From: Glycocaulis sp051859565
GTDB taxonomy: Bacteria; Pseudomonadota; Alphaproteobacteria; Caulobacterales; Maricaulaceae
DNA length: 64,000 nucleotides
NCBI RefSeq assembly: GCF_051859565.1
Contig: NZ_JBHYFK010000005.1
Span: forward strand, 186,001 to 250,000
Direction: 5' to 3'
The position numbers and the translations under genes were made by a program. The notes beneath the pieces were generated by a model. That model was not told where the DNA came from. It was given only the letters and a program-made list of their open reading frames with translations, and made no database searches. How positions within the stretch are numbered: position 1 is the stretch's first letter; the number at the start of each line of letters is the position of its first letter. Positions 32,960 to 41,178 of this stretch are shown here, piece after piece.

Positions 32960-34882
32960 ATGTTCGTGCGCATCCTTGTCGGCCTTGTGGCCCTTGTCTT
33001 AGCGGCGTGCCTTGCGCTGGTCCTTGTGATCCAGCTGGCGGGGTGGGACTGGCTGCGCGGCCCGGTCGAGACCCGCGTGTCGCGCGCGCTCGACCGGCAG
33101 GTGACGATCAACGAGCCACTGGCGGTCAGCTGGCGGTGGAACTTCGTGCCCCGCGTCCGCTTCGACAGTGTTACCGTTTCCAACGAGGACTGGACCGGTG
33201 ATGAGTATTTCATCACGCTGGAGCGTGCAGTCGCGGACGTGGCGGTACTTGATCTCTTGCGCGGCCGGGTGAATTTGCGTGAAGCGTGGATCAGGGGCAT
33301 GGAATTGCGCCTCAGCGTGGACGAGGAGGGCCACAATAACTGGGGTTTTGGCCGCGAGGACGGGCAGGGCCGCATCCCCATCGTCGGCGCACTGCATCTC
33401 GTTGAAAGCCAGGTGGTCTACCGCAACGCGGCGCGAGAGGTGTCCTTTACCGCGAATCTCGACTCGGTTGTCGCCGAGGACCAGGAAGGCGCAGACCGCA
33501 CCGCGATCTCCGGCGAAGGCGAAATGCGGGGCCGTCCGCTGAGTTTCACCGGCGAGGGTGACGGGGTGATGCGCCTGCGCGATCCCGATCAGAGCTTTGC
33601 CTTCCGCCTCGATATCGAAGGCGGCGAGACCCGCTTTCTATTTGACGGACGGCTGGGCGCGCGCGGCAGCTTCCGCGAGGTTGCGGGCGCGCTGGTACTG
33701 CGCGGGCAGAATTTGCGCGAGATTTATGACTTCACCGGCATCCCGGCGCCCGACACCTCGCCCTATGATCTCAGCCTCGATCTGGCCCGCGTGGATGATG
33801 TCTGGCAGGCGCGTAATATCGAGGGCGTGGTGGGCGATAGCGATCTCTCCGGCCAGCTTGACTACGACACCGGCAGGGATCGGCCCTTTGTAGACGCCGA
33901 ACTGAGCTCGGATTCGCTGGATTTCAACGATATCGGCATGCTTATCGGCGCGCCGGCCATTGATCCCGACGATATGAGCGAAAGCGAATTGGCGAGAGCG
34001 CAGGCGCGTGCCCTGCGCGATGAAGGCCGCATCTTTCCACGCGCGCCGCTGGCTGTGGAGCGGATTTCCGGCGTGGACGGGCGGCTGGTGTTTGAGGGGC
34101 GCGAGGTGACCGGCGCAGGCCAGGCCCTGACGGAAGTCTCCACAATCATCACGCTTGACGACAGGGTGCTGCTCTTCGAGCCGCTGGAGTTCGGTTTCCG
34201 CGGCGGCCGCCTTGTCACGCGGGTGGAGGTCAATGCGCGCGGGGAAGACACCATAACCTCCGCCGATGGCACATTCTCGGGCATCCGTCTGGAAGACTTC
34301 ATCCCCAATGACCGGATTGAGGGCACGTTCTCCGGTGATATAAGCCTCGTCGGGACCGGCGACAGCATCCGCCGCGCCATGGCCACCTCAAATGGCCGCA
34401 TCCGGGCATTACTGGACGAGGGCTCCATCTCGCGGCGCACGCTGGAGCTGATCGGGCTCGACCTGCTCAACTACATCTTTGCCAGCGACGAGACGGTGGC
34501 GACCTCTTGCGGCGTGGCCGACATCGCTGTCACCGACGGCATAGGCGAGGCCGAAACGCTGCTCGTGGCCACCCCCGACAGCCAGATCCATGGCGAAGGC
34601 CGGTTCGATTTCCGGCGCGAGCGCTTTGATCTGAGGGTGCAGGCCCGCGATACCAGCCCGAATATCGGCTCGCTGGGCGGGCCGATCAATATTGGCGGCC
34701 GCTTCCGCGATCCGGAAATTGCGCCCGACGACGAGACCTATCTGCGCGGCGCAGCCACGGTCGCTCTTGGTATTTTCCTCACCCCGCTCGCCGCTGTGCT
34801 GGGCACGGTCCAGATCGACACGGTGGATGGCGGCGTGTGCGAACGCCTGCTGGGGCAAACGGAGGCGGCGGAGGGTGAGTGA
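32960..34882 (+). CDS. AsmA family membrane-anchored protein
   Basis: The 640-residue protein has one N-terminal membrane helix (about 1-27). A typical AsmA opening follows (DRQVTINEPLAVSWRWNFVP, with WTGDEYFITLERAVADVAVL), then a long beta-rich periplasmic region and an AsmA C-terminal domain near residues 420-600 (VGTGDSIRRAMATSNGRI). AsmA-type proteins are bridge-like lipid-transport or outer-membrane homeostasis factors. It ends 14 bases before the convergent desaturase gene. Confidence 0.87.
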   Translation: MFVRILVGLVALVLAACLALVLVIQLAGWDWLRGPVETRVSRALDRQVTINEPLAVSWRWNFVPRVRFDSVTVSNEDWTGDEYFITLERAVADVAVLDLLRGRVNLREAWIRGMELRLSVDEEGHNNWGFGREDGQGRIPIVGALHLVESQVVYRNAAREVSFTANLDSVVAEDQEGADRTAISGEGEMRGRPLSFTGEGDGVMRLRDPDQSFAFRLDIEGGETRFLFDGRLGARGSFREVAGALVLRGQNLREIYDFTGIPAPDTSPYDLSLDLARVDDVWQARNIEGVVGDSDLSGQLDYDTGRDRPFVDAELSSDSLDFNDIGMLIGAPAIDPDDMSESELARAQARALRDEGRIFPRAPLAVERISGVDGRLVFEGREVTGAGQALTEVSTIITLDDRVLLFEPLEFGFRGGRLVTRVEVNARGEDTITSADGTFSGIRLEDFIPNDRIEGTFSGDISLVGTGDSIRRAMATSNGRIRALLDEGSISRRTLELIGLDLLNYIFASDETVATSCGVADIAVTDGIGEAETLLVATPDSQIHGEGRFDFRRERFDLRVQARDTSPNIGSLGGPINIGGRFRDPEIAPDDETYLRGAATVALGIFLTPLAAVLGTVQIDTVDGGVCERLLGQTEAAEGE

Positions 34883-34896
34883 GAGCGGAGCCGTGA

Positions 34897-35880
34897 TCAA
34901 CCCTTCTTGCCGGAAAGCTCAGCCTGTCCGGGTGCAGCGATGCTTAACGCCCGGTCTGTGAGTGGCGTGATGGCAGAGCGGGGCGGCAGGTTGGCGGGCA
35001 GCTGGATGTTCTTCGCCAGACCCAGCCATGCCAGCACACGAATGAAGTCATAGCCCCAGTCGATCTGCCCCGGATAAAGACCGTGCCGGGCCGAGGCCGG
35101 GAAGGCATGGTGGTTGCAGTGCCAGCTTTCGCCCATGGTCGGGATCGCCAGCCACGCAATGTTGTAACCCTGCACGGCGGCATCTTCGACATGCCAGTCC
35201 TGATGGCCGCGGCGATGGGCAACATGGGCGATATACCAGTGCATGGTGAAGCAGACCGCCACCCGCACGATTACGCCCCACACCACCCATGACCAGCCGC
35301 CAAGCGCGAACAGGATCAGCGCAACCGGGATCTGGTGGAGCATCCATGTCTTCTCAAGGAACACGTAGAAGGGGTCGTCGCTGATGCCGGGCCCGGCGTC
35401 GAATTTCGGCGGCTTGTCAAAGACCAGCCGGAAGTTGAGATAGTAGAACCCGTCCAGCAGAGCGGGTTTCCCGTGGCGCAGGAACCAGTGGCAGTTCTCC
35501 TGACGCTGCGCCCAGTCGCGAATGTCGTGCAGGCCGACTGTCCACAGGGGACCGCCCATGCCAACCAGAACGCCTACATAGACCATCACGCGTTCGAGCC
35601 ATTTGGGGCAGTCGAAAGTGTGGTGGATGAGACGGCGGTGAAAGCCGACCGAATGACCGACACACAGGGTGAAACCGGAGAGGATCAGGAAGACCGCAAA
35701 TCCGCTCCACGTGAAGAAGAGCGGGCCAAGGATAAGCGCGCCCGCGATGAAGGACATATTCCAGATCGAGCGGGGCCAGTCCCATACCAGCCGTCCGCTC
35801 CCGGCATCTGCCTCTTCAAGGCCGGACAGGGAATTGACCTTGAAGGCCCCGCTGGCGGCTTCTCCCTGAACAACGCTCAT
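34897..35880 (-). CDS. Membrane fatty-acid (acyl-CoA/acyl-lipid) desaturase
   Basis: The 327-residue protein has four membrane segments and histidine motifs: HSVGFHRRLIHH (HxxxxH), a variant second box (LHDIRDWAQRQENCH in place of HRxHH) and ESWHCNHHAFP (third box). The second variant lacks the usual paired His. Such di-iron enzymes introduce a double bond in a fatty acyl chain using O2. It is coupled to the upstream ArsR regulator by ATGA overlap, so that regulator probably senses a lipid or redox signal and controls membrane unsaturation. Confidence 0.88.
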   Translation of the reverse strand: MSVVQGEAASGAFKVNSLSGLEEADAGSGRLVWDWPRSIWNMSFIAGALILGPLFFTWSGFAVFLILSGFTLCVGHSVGFHRRLIHHTFDCPKWLERVMVYVGVLVGMGGPLWTVGLHDIRDWAQRQENCHWFLRHGKPALLDGFYYLNFRLVFDKPPKFDAGPGISDDPFYVFLEKTWMLHQIPVALILFALGGWSWVVWGVIVRVAVCFTMHWYIAHVAHRRGHQDWHVEDAAVQGYNIAWLAIPTMGESWHCNHHAFPASARHGLYPGQIDWGYDFIRVLAWLGLAKNIQLPANLPPRSAITPLTDRALSIAAPGQAELSGKKG

Positions 35881-36194
35881 TGCACTTCCTCCTCGTCGGG
35901 TGGGGTGAGCTTGCGTTCCGCAGCCAGCGCCCGCGCTTCAGGGCAAAAGGGGGTGAGGAAGGCATAAAGATTGTTGGCAAGGCTATCGGCCGCGATCGAA
36001 TAGATGACCTCCTGCCCGCGTTTCTGGCGGTGCAGGAGCCCCGCATCATGGAGCACCGAAATATGCTTGGAGATCGAGGGCAGCGTCATGTCGAACTTGG
36101 CGGCGATCTCGCCGACCGTCATCGGGCCACCGGCAAGATGGTTGAGAATCCGTCGGCGCGGATTGGACGCGAGTGCCTTGAATGCCTTTTCCAT
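35877..36194 (-). CDS. ArsR-family transcriptional regulator, partner of desaturase
   Basis: From the ATG at 36194 the protein has 105 residues. The start is preceded by GGAAA and by a perfect palindrome, and gives the usual winged-helix opening (MEKAFKALASNPRRRILNHL). The recognition helix reads TLPSISKHISVLHDAGLLHR. No CxC or His cluster for metal sensing is visible, so a non-metal signal is likely. An upstream in-frame extension to 36527 has no ribosome site and is not supported. It overlaps the desaturase gene. Confidence 0.88.
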   Translation of the reverse strand: MEKAFKALASNPRRRILNHLAGGPMTVGEIAAKFDMTLPSISKHISVLHDAGLLHRQKRGQEVIYSIAADSLANNLYAFLTPFCPEARALAAERKLTPPDEEEVQ

Positions 36195-36200
36195 GCGTAA

Positions 36201-36216
36201 TTTCCTAAATAGGAAA
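36201..36216. promoter_or_regulatory. Palindrome upstream of the ArsR gene (autoregulatory operator)
   Basis: TTTCCTA-AA-TAGGAAA is a perfect 7-base-arm inverted repeat, just upstream of the ArsR-family start at 36194. Its position, overlapping the ribosome-binding region, suits repression by the encoded ArsR protein. Confidence 0.65.
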
Positions 36217-36474
36217 GTATGAAAGTGCAAGAAGAAATCGTGGGTCGTGATCGCTGTGACGACCCCCGGGCCACCCGTCACAAATCTGAGGCCTGCGGGG
36301 GCAGGGCCCGGCGCTAGGCTGCGGCGATGTGGAAAATGCCCGGAGGCGCGCCCCGCGTGAACGCAGCCCGCCTTTACCGACTGGCTGCCGCCCACCCTTG
36401 CCCGCGACGACAAGGAGTTCGTGAAGACAGGCTCCCAGATCGAGCCGCGTTCGGACGGCCTGATTAGCGCGGCG
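36217..36474. other. Spacer without a recognised gene
   Basis: Between the ArsR regulator and the XRE gene I see no open frame with a ribosome site. The region has GC-rich tracts and one weak inverted repeat (GTGACG...CGTCAC near 36256-36281). It may contain promoters for both units. Confidence 0.4.
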
Positions 36475-36687
36475 CTACCGCTCCCAGGGGAATACGTCTT
36501 CAATGGATTTGCCGAACACGTCGGCAATCCGGTAGGCGGTCTCCAGCGTTGGCGAGTACTTGCCTGCCTCGATGGCTGCGATGGTCTGGCGGGTGACGCC
36601 GACGCGCTTGCCGAGGTCCGACTGCGTCATCTCCCCGGCGAGGAAGCGTAGCGTCTTCACCTGATTGGTCAGCTTTGGCTCAGACAC
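36475..36687 (-). CDS. XRE-type HTH transcriptional regulator, small
   Basis: The protein has 70 residues from the GTG at 36687, which overlaps the upstream membrane-protein stop by eight bases. The HTH spans LAGEMTQSDLGKRVGVTRQT and the following IAAIEAGKYSPTLETAYRIA. It ends FGKSIEDVFPWER, typical of the short XRE repressors encoded with a small membrane protein. The signal is unknown. Confidence 0.87.
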   Translation of the reverse strand: MSEPKLTNQVKTLRFLAGEMTQSDLGKRVGVTRQTIAAIEAGKYSPTLETAYRIADVFGKSIEDVFPWER

Positions 36688-37108
36688 GCCAGCCCCTCCG
36701 ATAGCTGGCCACCACCACGCTGCAGCTGACGATCTCTGCAATGACGATCACGAATATCGTGGCTTGGACAATTTCCCATTCCGTCGCGCCGAATGGCATC
36801 ACACACCCGACGAGGATCATTCCCGTCAGCAGCACGCCATAGGCCACAGAGCGGGCATGGCTGCGGATCGCGCGGTCGCGCTCGTCCGGCCTTGTCTCTT
36901 CGCCGGGCTCACGCCGGCTGCGTGCCACCAGGGCGTTGATACCAAGCGCCAGTCCGGATGCTGCCGCCGCCGCTGTCAAAAGGCCGAGGCGGGTGAACAG
37001 GCCTACCTCCCCCGCCGCTTCGAGAACCGTGATCACGACGAAATAGCCGCCGTAAAACAGGGTCAAAGCCCCCAACCATACCCATGAAAACTGTTCGCGC
37101 TCGCTCAT
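36680..37108 (-). CDS. Four-helix membrane protein paired with XRE regulator
   Basis: From the ATG at 37108 (GGAGGT six bases upstream) the protein has 142 residues. Four hydrophobic segments are visible, near 10-30, 40-60, 85-105 and 115-135. A conserved basic/acidic loop reads RPDERDRAIRSHARSVAYG, as in DUF2178-type proteins that accompany XRE repressors. Function is unknown. The XRE gene begins inside its end, so the two are co-expressed. Confidence 0.78.
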   Translation of the reverse strand: MSEREQFSWVWLGALTLFYGGYFVVITVLEAAGEVGLFTRLGLLTAAAAASGLALGINALVARSRREPGEETRPDERDRAIRSHARSVAYGVLLTGMILVGCVMPFGATEWEIVQATIFVIVIAEIVSCSVVVASYRRGWRV

Positions 37109-37151
37109 TTTCAACCTCCAAAGCGGCCAAATATGTAATCCGTCGCGAACA

Positions 37152-37175
37152 TGATGTTAAAAATATAGAACATCA
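37152..37175. promoter_or_regulatory. Inverted repeat between XRE/membrane unit and PadR gene (candidate operator)
   Basis: TGATGTT (37152-37158) and AACATCA (37169-37175) are exact reverse complements with a ten-base AT-rich spacer, located in the divergent region. It could bind the XRE protein or PadR copy 2. Confidence 0.5.
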
Positions 37176-37307
37176 AGTGAAAAATTACTGCCTTCAATCG
37201 GGCGTGGGCTTTGCGCAGGGCTGGCTTGTGCGTGAACGTTGCAATTACGTGGAATTGCCAGCTAGATACGGACAGGCAGGGCGCTCCGGAAACCAGCACG
37301 GCAAACG

Positions 37308-37637
37308 ATGAATCTCGATTCCTGGAAATCCCAGATGCGCAAGGGAGCGGCGGAATTTGCTGTATTGTCCGCCCTGCGTGACGGGGAACTGTATGGCGTG
37401 GAGCTTGTCGCGCGCCTGACCGGGGCAGACAGCGTCGGCCTGTCGGAGGGCACGGTTTATCCGCTGCTGCGCAGGCTTCAGTCAGACGGGCGTCTGCAGG
37501 CCCGGTGGGAAGTCAATGACAACGCGCCTCCGCGCAAATATTATTCGCTGACCAAGGCGGGCCGGGAGGCGGTTGATGGCATGGCCGGGTTCTGGAGCGA
37601 ATTCCAGACGCAGCTTAATCTGATCGTGAGGGCATGA
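37308..37637 (+). CDS. PadR family transcriptional regulator (copy 2)
   Basis: The 109-residue protein is closely related to the PadR at 15082: MRKGAAEFAVLSALRDGELY, GTVYPLLRRLQSDGRLQARW and PRKYYSLTKAGREAV. It has a short C-terminal helix for dimerisation. Its stop overlaps the following HAAS-like gene by four bases. Together with copy 1 it suggests duplication of a regulator and membrane-protein module. Confidence 0.9.
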   Translation: MNLDSWKSQMRKGAAEFAVLSALRDGELYGVELVARLTGADSVGLSEGTVYPLLRRLQSDGRLQARWEVNDNAPPRKYYSLTKAGREAVDGMAGFWSEFQTQLNLIVRA

Positions 37638-38191
37638 TGGGCAACCAGCAGCAAGATATAACAGCCTACGCAGCCGCATTGCGCGCCGCGCTGAAATCAA
37701 TGCCGGAGGACGACCGGAGCGATATCGTTCAGGAGGCCTGCACCCATCTCGAAGCAAGCGCGCAGGCAGGACGCCTGGAAGCGACGCTGGCGGCGTTCGG
37801 GCCGCCCGAGTCCTATGCCTGCCAGTTTCTGGAAGAGCCCGCTGGCGCCAGTGCCGAAGAGCGCAGCGTGTGGACGGCAGCGGGCAGTTTTCTTGGCAGT
37901 GTGGTGATGGGCCTGCTTGCCGTTCTCTTTGTGGCGGTGGCCATCATCGACATTCTGGTGCCGGCCTTCGGAATCTGGGTCAACCCGGCCTCTGGCGCGG
38001 TCTATTTCGGCCTTGCCGGCATGACGTCGAGGGCGCAGGAGCTTGCAGGCGCCTGGCTGTCCCTGGCATCTCTCGCGGCGGCCCTGGCAACAGCTCTGCT
38101 CAGCTATGTGTCCGCCCGGGCGGCTCTCCGCGAGGCGGGCCGTTACATGAAAGCCTCATCCCGGACTTCACCTGTTTCCGGTACACGATAA
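37634..38191 (+). CDS. HAAS-domain-like membrane protein (PadR partner, copy 2)
   Basis: The 185-residue protein has a helical N-terminal domain (AYAAALRAALKSMPEDDRSD, then GPPESYACQFLEE) and two membrane helices, near 90-120 and 140-160. The order and short loops match the protein at 15428. Likely inner-membrane partner of PadR copy 2; the function is unknown. Confidence 0.77.
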   Translation: MMGNQQQDITAYAAALRAALKSMPEDDRSDIVQEACTHLEASAQAGRLEATLAAFGPPESYACQFLEEPAGASAEERSVWTAAGSFLGSVVMGLLAVLFVAVAIIDILVPAFGIWVNPASGAVYFGLAGMTSRAQELAGAWLSLASLAAALATALLSYVSARAALREAGRYMKASSRTSPVSGTR

Positions 38192-38261
38192 GCCTCTGCC
38201 GGTTCCGCGCGCTTTGCCTTAGGGTTGCACCGAGACGATTCACGTCGCTGGGAGCGGGCTG

Positions 38262-38846
38262 ATGGAATTCCTGATTGTCGGACTGGCACTGTTTCTGGGA
38301 ATTCACTCCGTCCGCCTCGTAGGGTTGCGCGGGCCGATGATCGCGGCAATGGGCCAGGGCGCGTATTCGATTGTCTACTCGCTGGTCAGTGCCATTGGCC
38401 TCGCCCTCATCGTGTACGGCCACATACTTGCCCACCCGTCGACGGCAGTCTGGGCGCCGCCCGAATGGACCCGCACCCTCGCTCTGGTTCTGGTGCCGGT
38501 CAGCATTATCCTGATCGTGTCGGCTTATCTTCCCGGCCATATTCGCTCGGCGCTGCGCCACCCGATGACACTGGGCGTACTGTTCTGGGCCGTGGCGCAC
38601 CTTGTTGCCAATGGTGAGATCGCCAGCTTCATCCTGTTCGGCAGTTTTGCGGTCTGGGCGCTACTGACCCTCATCAGCGCCTATGCCCTCGGTGGCAGCT
38701 TTGCCACCGAGGGCAAATGGGCTGCTGATGCGGTGGCCATTGTGATCGGCCTCATCGCCTCGGGCCTGCTGGCCTGGTTCCACATGGATTTATTTGGCGT
38801 CGCTGTCGTCGAGTTTGCATCCGATCCCTACGCGCCAGGCATCTAG
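38262..38846 (+). CDS. NnrU family membrane protein
   Basis: The 194-residue protein has about six hydrophobic helices. It has the family pattern of HxxR in the first helix (GIHSVRLVGLRG) and RHPMTLGVLFWAVAHLVANG, which is also seen in the related isoprenylcysteine/15-cis-zeta-carotene-isomerase-type proteins that may bind heme. NnrU was first linked to denitrification, but no denitrification genes are nearby. Confidence 0.85.
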   Translation: MEFLIVGLALFLGIHSVRLVGLRGPMIAAMGQGAYSIVYSLVSAIGLALIVYGHILAHPSTAVWAPPEWTRTLALVLVPVSIILIVSAYLPGHIRSALRHPMTLGVLFWAVAHLVANGEIASFILFGSFAVWALLTLISAYALGGSFATEGKWAADAVAIVIGLIASGLLAWFHMDLFGVAVVEFASDPYAPGI

Positions 38847-38890
38847 TCTTCATTCAGTGCCCGGCAGCCGGGCGCCAACAGGAGACGAAG

Positions 38891-39295
38891 ATGGACGAAG
38901 ATATCCTGATACCCATCGCATTTTTTATGGCAGGTGTGATGGTTGTGCTGATCGCGGTGGGTGCTGCGGTCATCAATCGCTTTAATCTGCATGAGACCGT
39001 GCGAGAGGCGCTGCGTCAGGGCAAAACGCTCGACTCGGATGCCATCAAGGCGCTGGGCGCGCCGAAAAAGCAGGGTGAGGGCAACGACCTCAAATCTGGC
39101 ATGATCCTCATCGCGGTCGCAGCTGGCCTGGTCGTGATGGGCTATATGTTTGGCCAGACGATCCCGACGCAGGCTGGGGAGCCAACACTTGCTTTCGTGT
39201 TCGCTGGTGTAGCAGCCATCCCCGGCTTTATCGGTCTGGTTCTGGCCGGTTTCGGCCTGTTTCAGAAGAGACGGCCGGACAGGTCAGGCGATTGA
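38891..39295 (+). CDS. Small membrane protein of unknown function (DUF6249-like)
   Basis: The 134-residue protein has three membrane segments (about 5-27, 70-92 and 102-122). The loop NLHETVREALRQGKTLDSDA, with APKKQ after it, resembles small membrane proteins found beside ECF sigma genes. It lies 28 bases before such a sigma gene and may be in its operon. No function can be assigned. Confidence 0.7.
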   Translation: MDEDILIPIAFFMAGVMVVLIAVGAAVINRFNLHETVREALRQGKTLDSDAIKALGAPKKQGEGNDLKSGMILIAVAAGLVVMGYMFGQTIPTQAGEPTLAFVFAGVAAIPGFIGLVLAGFGLFQKRRPDRSGD

Positions 39296-39322
39296 GGGGC
39301 CCAGGGCCTCGGGTAAGGCGTC

Positions 39323-39865
39323 ATGTCTGAGACAGACGAAGCGCTCGTCGCGCGTGTGGTAGCAGGCTCGGACCGGCGCGCTTTTGGCGCACTGGTCTCG
39401 CGCCATCAAAGCGTGGTGCGCGGATTGCTGGCCCGCCTGACCGGGGGCGCGCCGGATGCCGATGATCTGGCCCAGGAAACCTTCGTCCAAGCATGGCGGC
39501 GTATCGACACCTATCGCGGTCAGGGCAGTTTCAGGTCCTGGTTGTGCCAGATCGCCTATAGCCGTTTCCTGATGGGGCTGCGCAAGCAGAAATCGCACCA
39601 GCGTTTGCTGGACACAGCAGCGCGCGAGCCTGAACCCTCATCGGTATCTGCAGGGCAGCCGGGCGCCCGGCTGGATCTTGACCGCGCACTGGCCGTGCTG
39701 GGCGATGACGAGCGCGACTGCGTTGTGCTTTGCTACGCGGCAGGGCTGAGCCATGCGGACGCCGCAACTATTACCGGCCTGCCGCTGGGGACGGTAAAAT
39801 CCCATGTCAGCCGGGGCCGTGCCCGGCTGAAGGACTGGTTTGACAGACAGGAGAGTGCGGCATGA
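39323..39865 (+). CDS. ECF-type RNA polymerase sigma factor (copy 1)
   Basis: The 180-residue protein has region 2 at about 20-85 (PDADDLAQETFVQAWRRID) and region 4 at about 115-170, with LPLGTVKSHVSRGRARLKDW. It redirects RNA polymerase to stress-response promoters. It shares an ATGA overlap with a small membrane protein gene that is likely its anti-sigma partner. Confidence 0.92.
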   Translation: MSETDEALVARVVAGSDRRAFGALVSRHQSVVRGLLARLTGGAPDADDLAQETFVQAWRRIDTYRGQGSFRSWLCQIAYSRFLMGLRKQKSHQRLLDTAAREPEPSSVSAGQPGARLDLDRALAVLGDDERDCVVLCYAAGLSHADAATITGLPLGTVKSHVSRGRARLKDWFDRQESAA

Positions 39866-40200
39866 CCCGATCAGATGACCTCTTCGAGCAGGAGCTGCTT
39901 GGCCGGTTCGAGGCCATGTCGCCGCTGCCTGACGACGCCTTTACGGCGAGTGTCGTTGCTGCCCTGCCGCGCACCGGCTGGCTGCGGCCGGTGATTCTGG
40001 TGCTGGCCGGCATGCTTGGCGTGCTGGTGACCAGCTTGCAGCTGCCCGAACTTGTATTCGCGATGGACAGGATTGCGGCGGGTCTGGGCGTTGCGGCTAT
40101 TGACACGATGGGCGCACAGGCTCTTGCCATGGGCATTGTTGCGGTGGGGCTGGGGGCTGCGACGCTGGTGCTTTTCCGGCGCGGGAACCTGACCTTGTGA
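39862..40200 (+). CDS. Small membrane protein, candidate anti-sigma partner
   Basis: The 112-residue protein has an N-terminal soluble part (FEQELLGRFEAMSPLPDDAF) and two membrane helices, near 46-65 and 80-105. It starts in the sigma gene stop codon. No zinc-binding HxxxCxxC motif is present, so it is not a classic ZAS anti-sigma factor. The role is inferred from coupling to the sigma gene. Confidence 0.65.
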   Translation: MTRSDDLFEQELLGRFEAMSPLPDDAFTASVVAALPRTGWLRPVILVLAGMLGVLVTSLQLPELVFAMDRIAAGLGVAAIDTMGAQALAMGIVAVGLGAATLVLFRRGNLTL

Positions 40201-40267
40201 GGCGGCCAATTTGTGCTATTGCGAACTTGGGTTAGCGTGCCGGCACCTGCCAAGCACGGAGTAGCTC

Positions 40268-41095
40268 ATGTCGGCCCAGAACCCTGCCCCCGTAAAACGC
40301 ATTGGTGTGCCGGACATCCGGGCGCGCAAGGGGGGCGAGCCGCTTGTTTGCCTCACGGCCTATGATGCGCCCACGGCGCGCCTGCTCGATCCGCATTGTG
40401 ATGTGCTGCTGGTTGGCGACTCGGTCGGGATGGTGGTGCACGGCCTGCCCAACACGATCCCGGTCACGGTGGACATGATGATCCTGCATGGCCAGGCGGT
40501 GATGCGCGGGGCCAGCCGGGCCATGGTGGTCGTTGACATGCCGTTTGGCAGCTACGAGGCCTCGCCGGAGCAGGCCTTCATGAATGCTGCCCGGATATTG
40601 CGGGAAACGGGCGCACAGGCGGTGAAGCTTGAAAGCGGTGTCTATATCGCCGATACCATCCGCTATCTGGTCGACAGGGGCGTCCCCGTCATGGCGCATG
40701 TGGGCCTGCGTCCGCAGGCAGCGCTTGCAGAAGGCGGGTTCAAGGCCAAAGGGCGCAGTGAGGACGAACGCGCCCGGGTGCTAAACGAGGCGCGGGCCGC
40801 CGATGCGGCTGGCGCTTTTGCCATCGTTGTCGAGGGCGTCGCGGAGGACCTTGCTGCAGAGCTTACAGGAGTTGTTGCTGCGCCGACCATTGGCATTGGT
40901 GCATCGGCCAGTTGTGACGGGCAGATTCTCGTCACGCCCGACATGCTGGGCCTGTTCGACTGGACGCCGCGCTTTGTGAAGCGTTATGCCGATCTCAAGG
41001 GGCTGACAGAGGACGCCGTAAAGGCCTATGCGGACGATGTGCGGGCCCGCCGCTTCCCCGGACCGGATCAGGTCTACCGCATAACACGCGCCTAA
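40268..41095 (+). CDS. panB: 3-methyl-2-oxobutanoate hydroxymethyltransferase
   Basis: The 275-residue protein has the ketopantoate hydroxymethyltransferase signatures CLTAYDAPTARLLD and LLVGDSVGMVVHGLPNTIPV, then RGASRAMVVVDMPFGSYE and KLESGVYIADTIRYLVDRGV. It converts 3-methyl-2-oxobutanoate and methylene-tetrahydrofolate to ketopantoate, the first committed step of pantothenate and CoA synthesis. No panC or panD is adjacent. Confidence 0.96.
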   Translation: MSAQNPAPVKRIGVPDIRARKGGEPLVCLTAYDAPTARLLDPHCDVLLVGDSVGMVVHGLPNTIPVTVDMMILHGQAVMRGASRAMVVVDMPFGSYEASPEQAFMNAARILRETGAQAVKLESGVYIADTIRYLVDRGVPVMAHVGLRPQAALAEGGFKAKGRSEDERARVLNEARAADAAGAFAIVVEGVAEDLAAELTGVVAAPTIGIGASASCDGQILVTPDMLGLFDWTPRFVKRYADLKGLTEDAVKAYADDVRARRFPGPDQVYRITRA

Positions 41096-41115
41096 CGCGG
41101 CTTGCGCGTATTGCG

Positions 41116-41133
41116 GCGGCCCTGCAGGGCCGC
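41116..41133. other. GC-rich perfect palindrome after panB
   Basis: GCGGCCCTGCAGGGCCGC is a perfect 18-base palindrome, 20 bases after the panB stop. It could form a short RNA hairpin. There is no T tract, so termination is uncertain. Confidence 0.35.
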
Positions 41134-41178
41134 TAGGGTCCGCCGGACATTGAACCGGCATGAATTGCGAGGCGGGCC

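Noticed and set aside
36256..36281. Weak inverted repeat GTGACG...CGTCAC
   Set aside because: Short arms in a GC-rich spacer and a 14-base gap; chance occurrence is likely.
36195..36527. N-terminal extension of the ArsR-family frame
   Set aside because: No ribosome site, crosses the palindrome, and the family starts at MEKAF.
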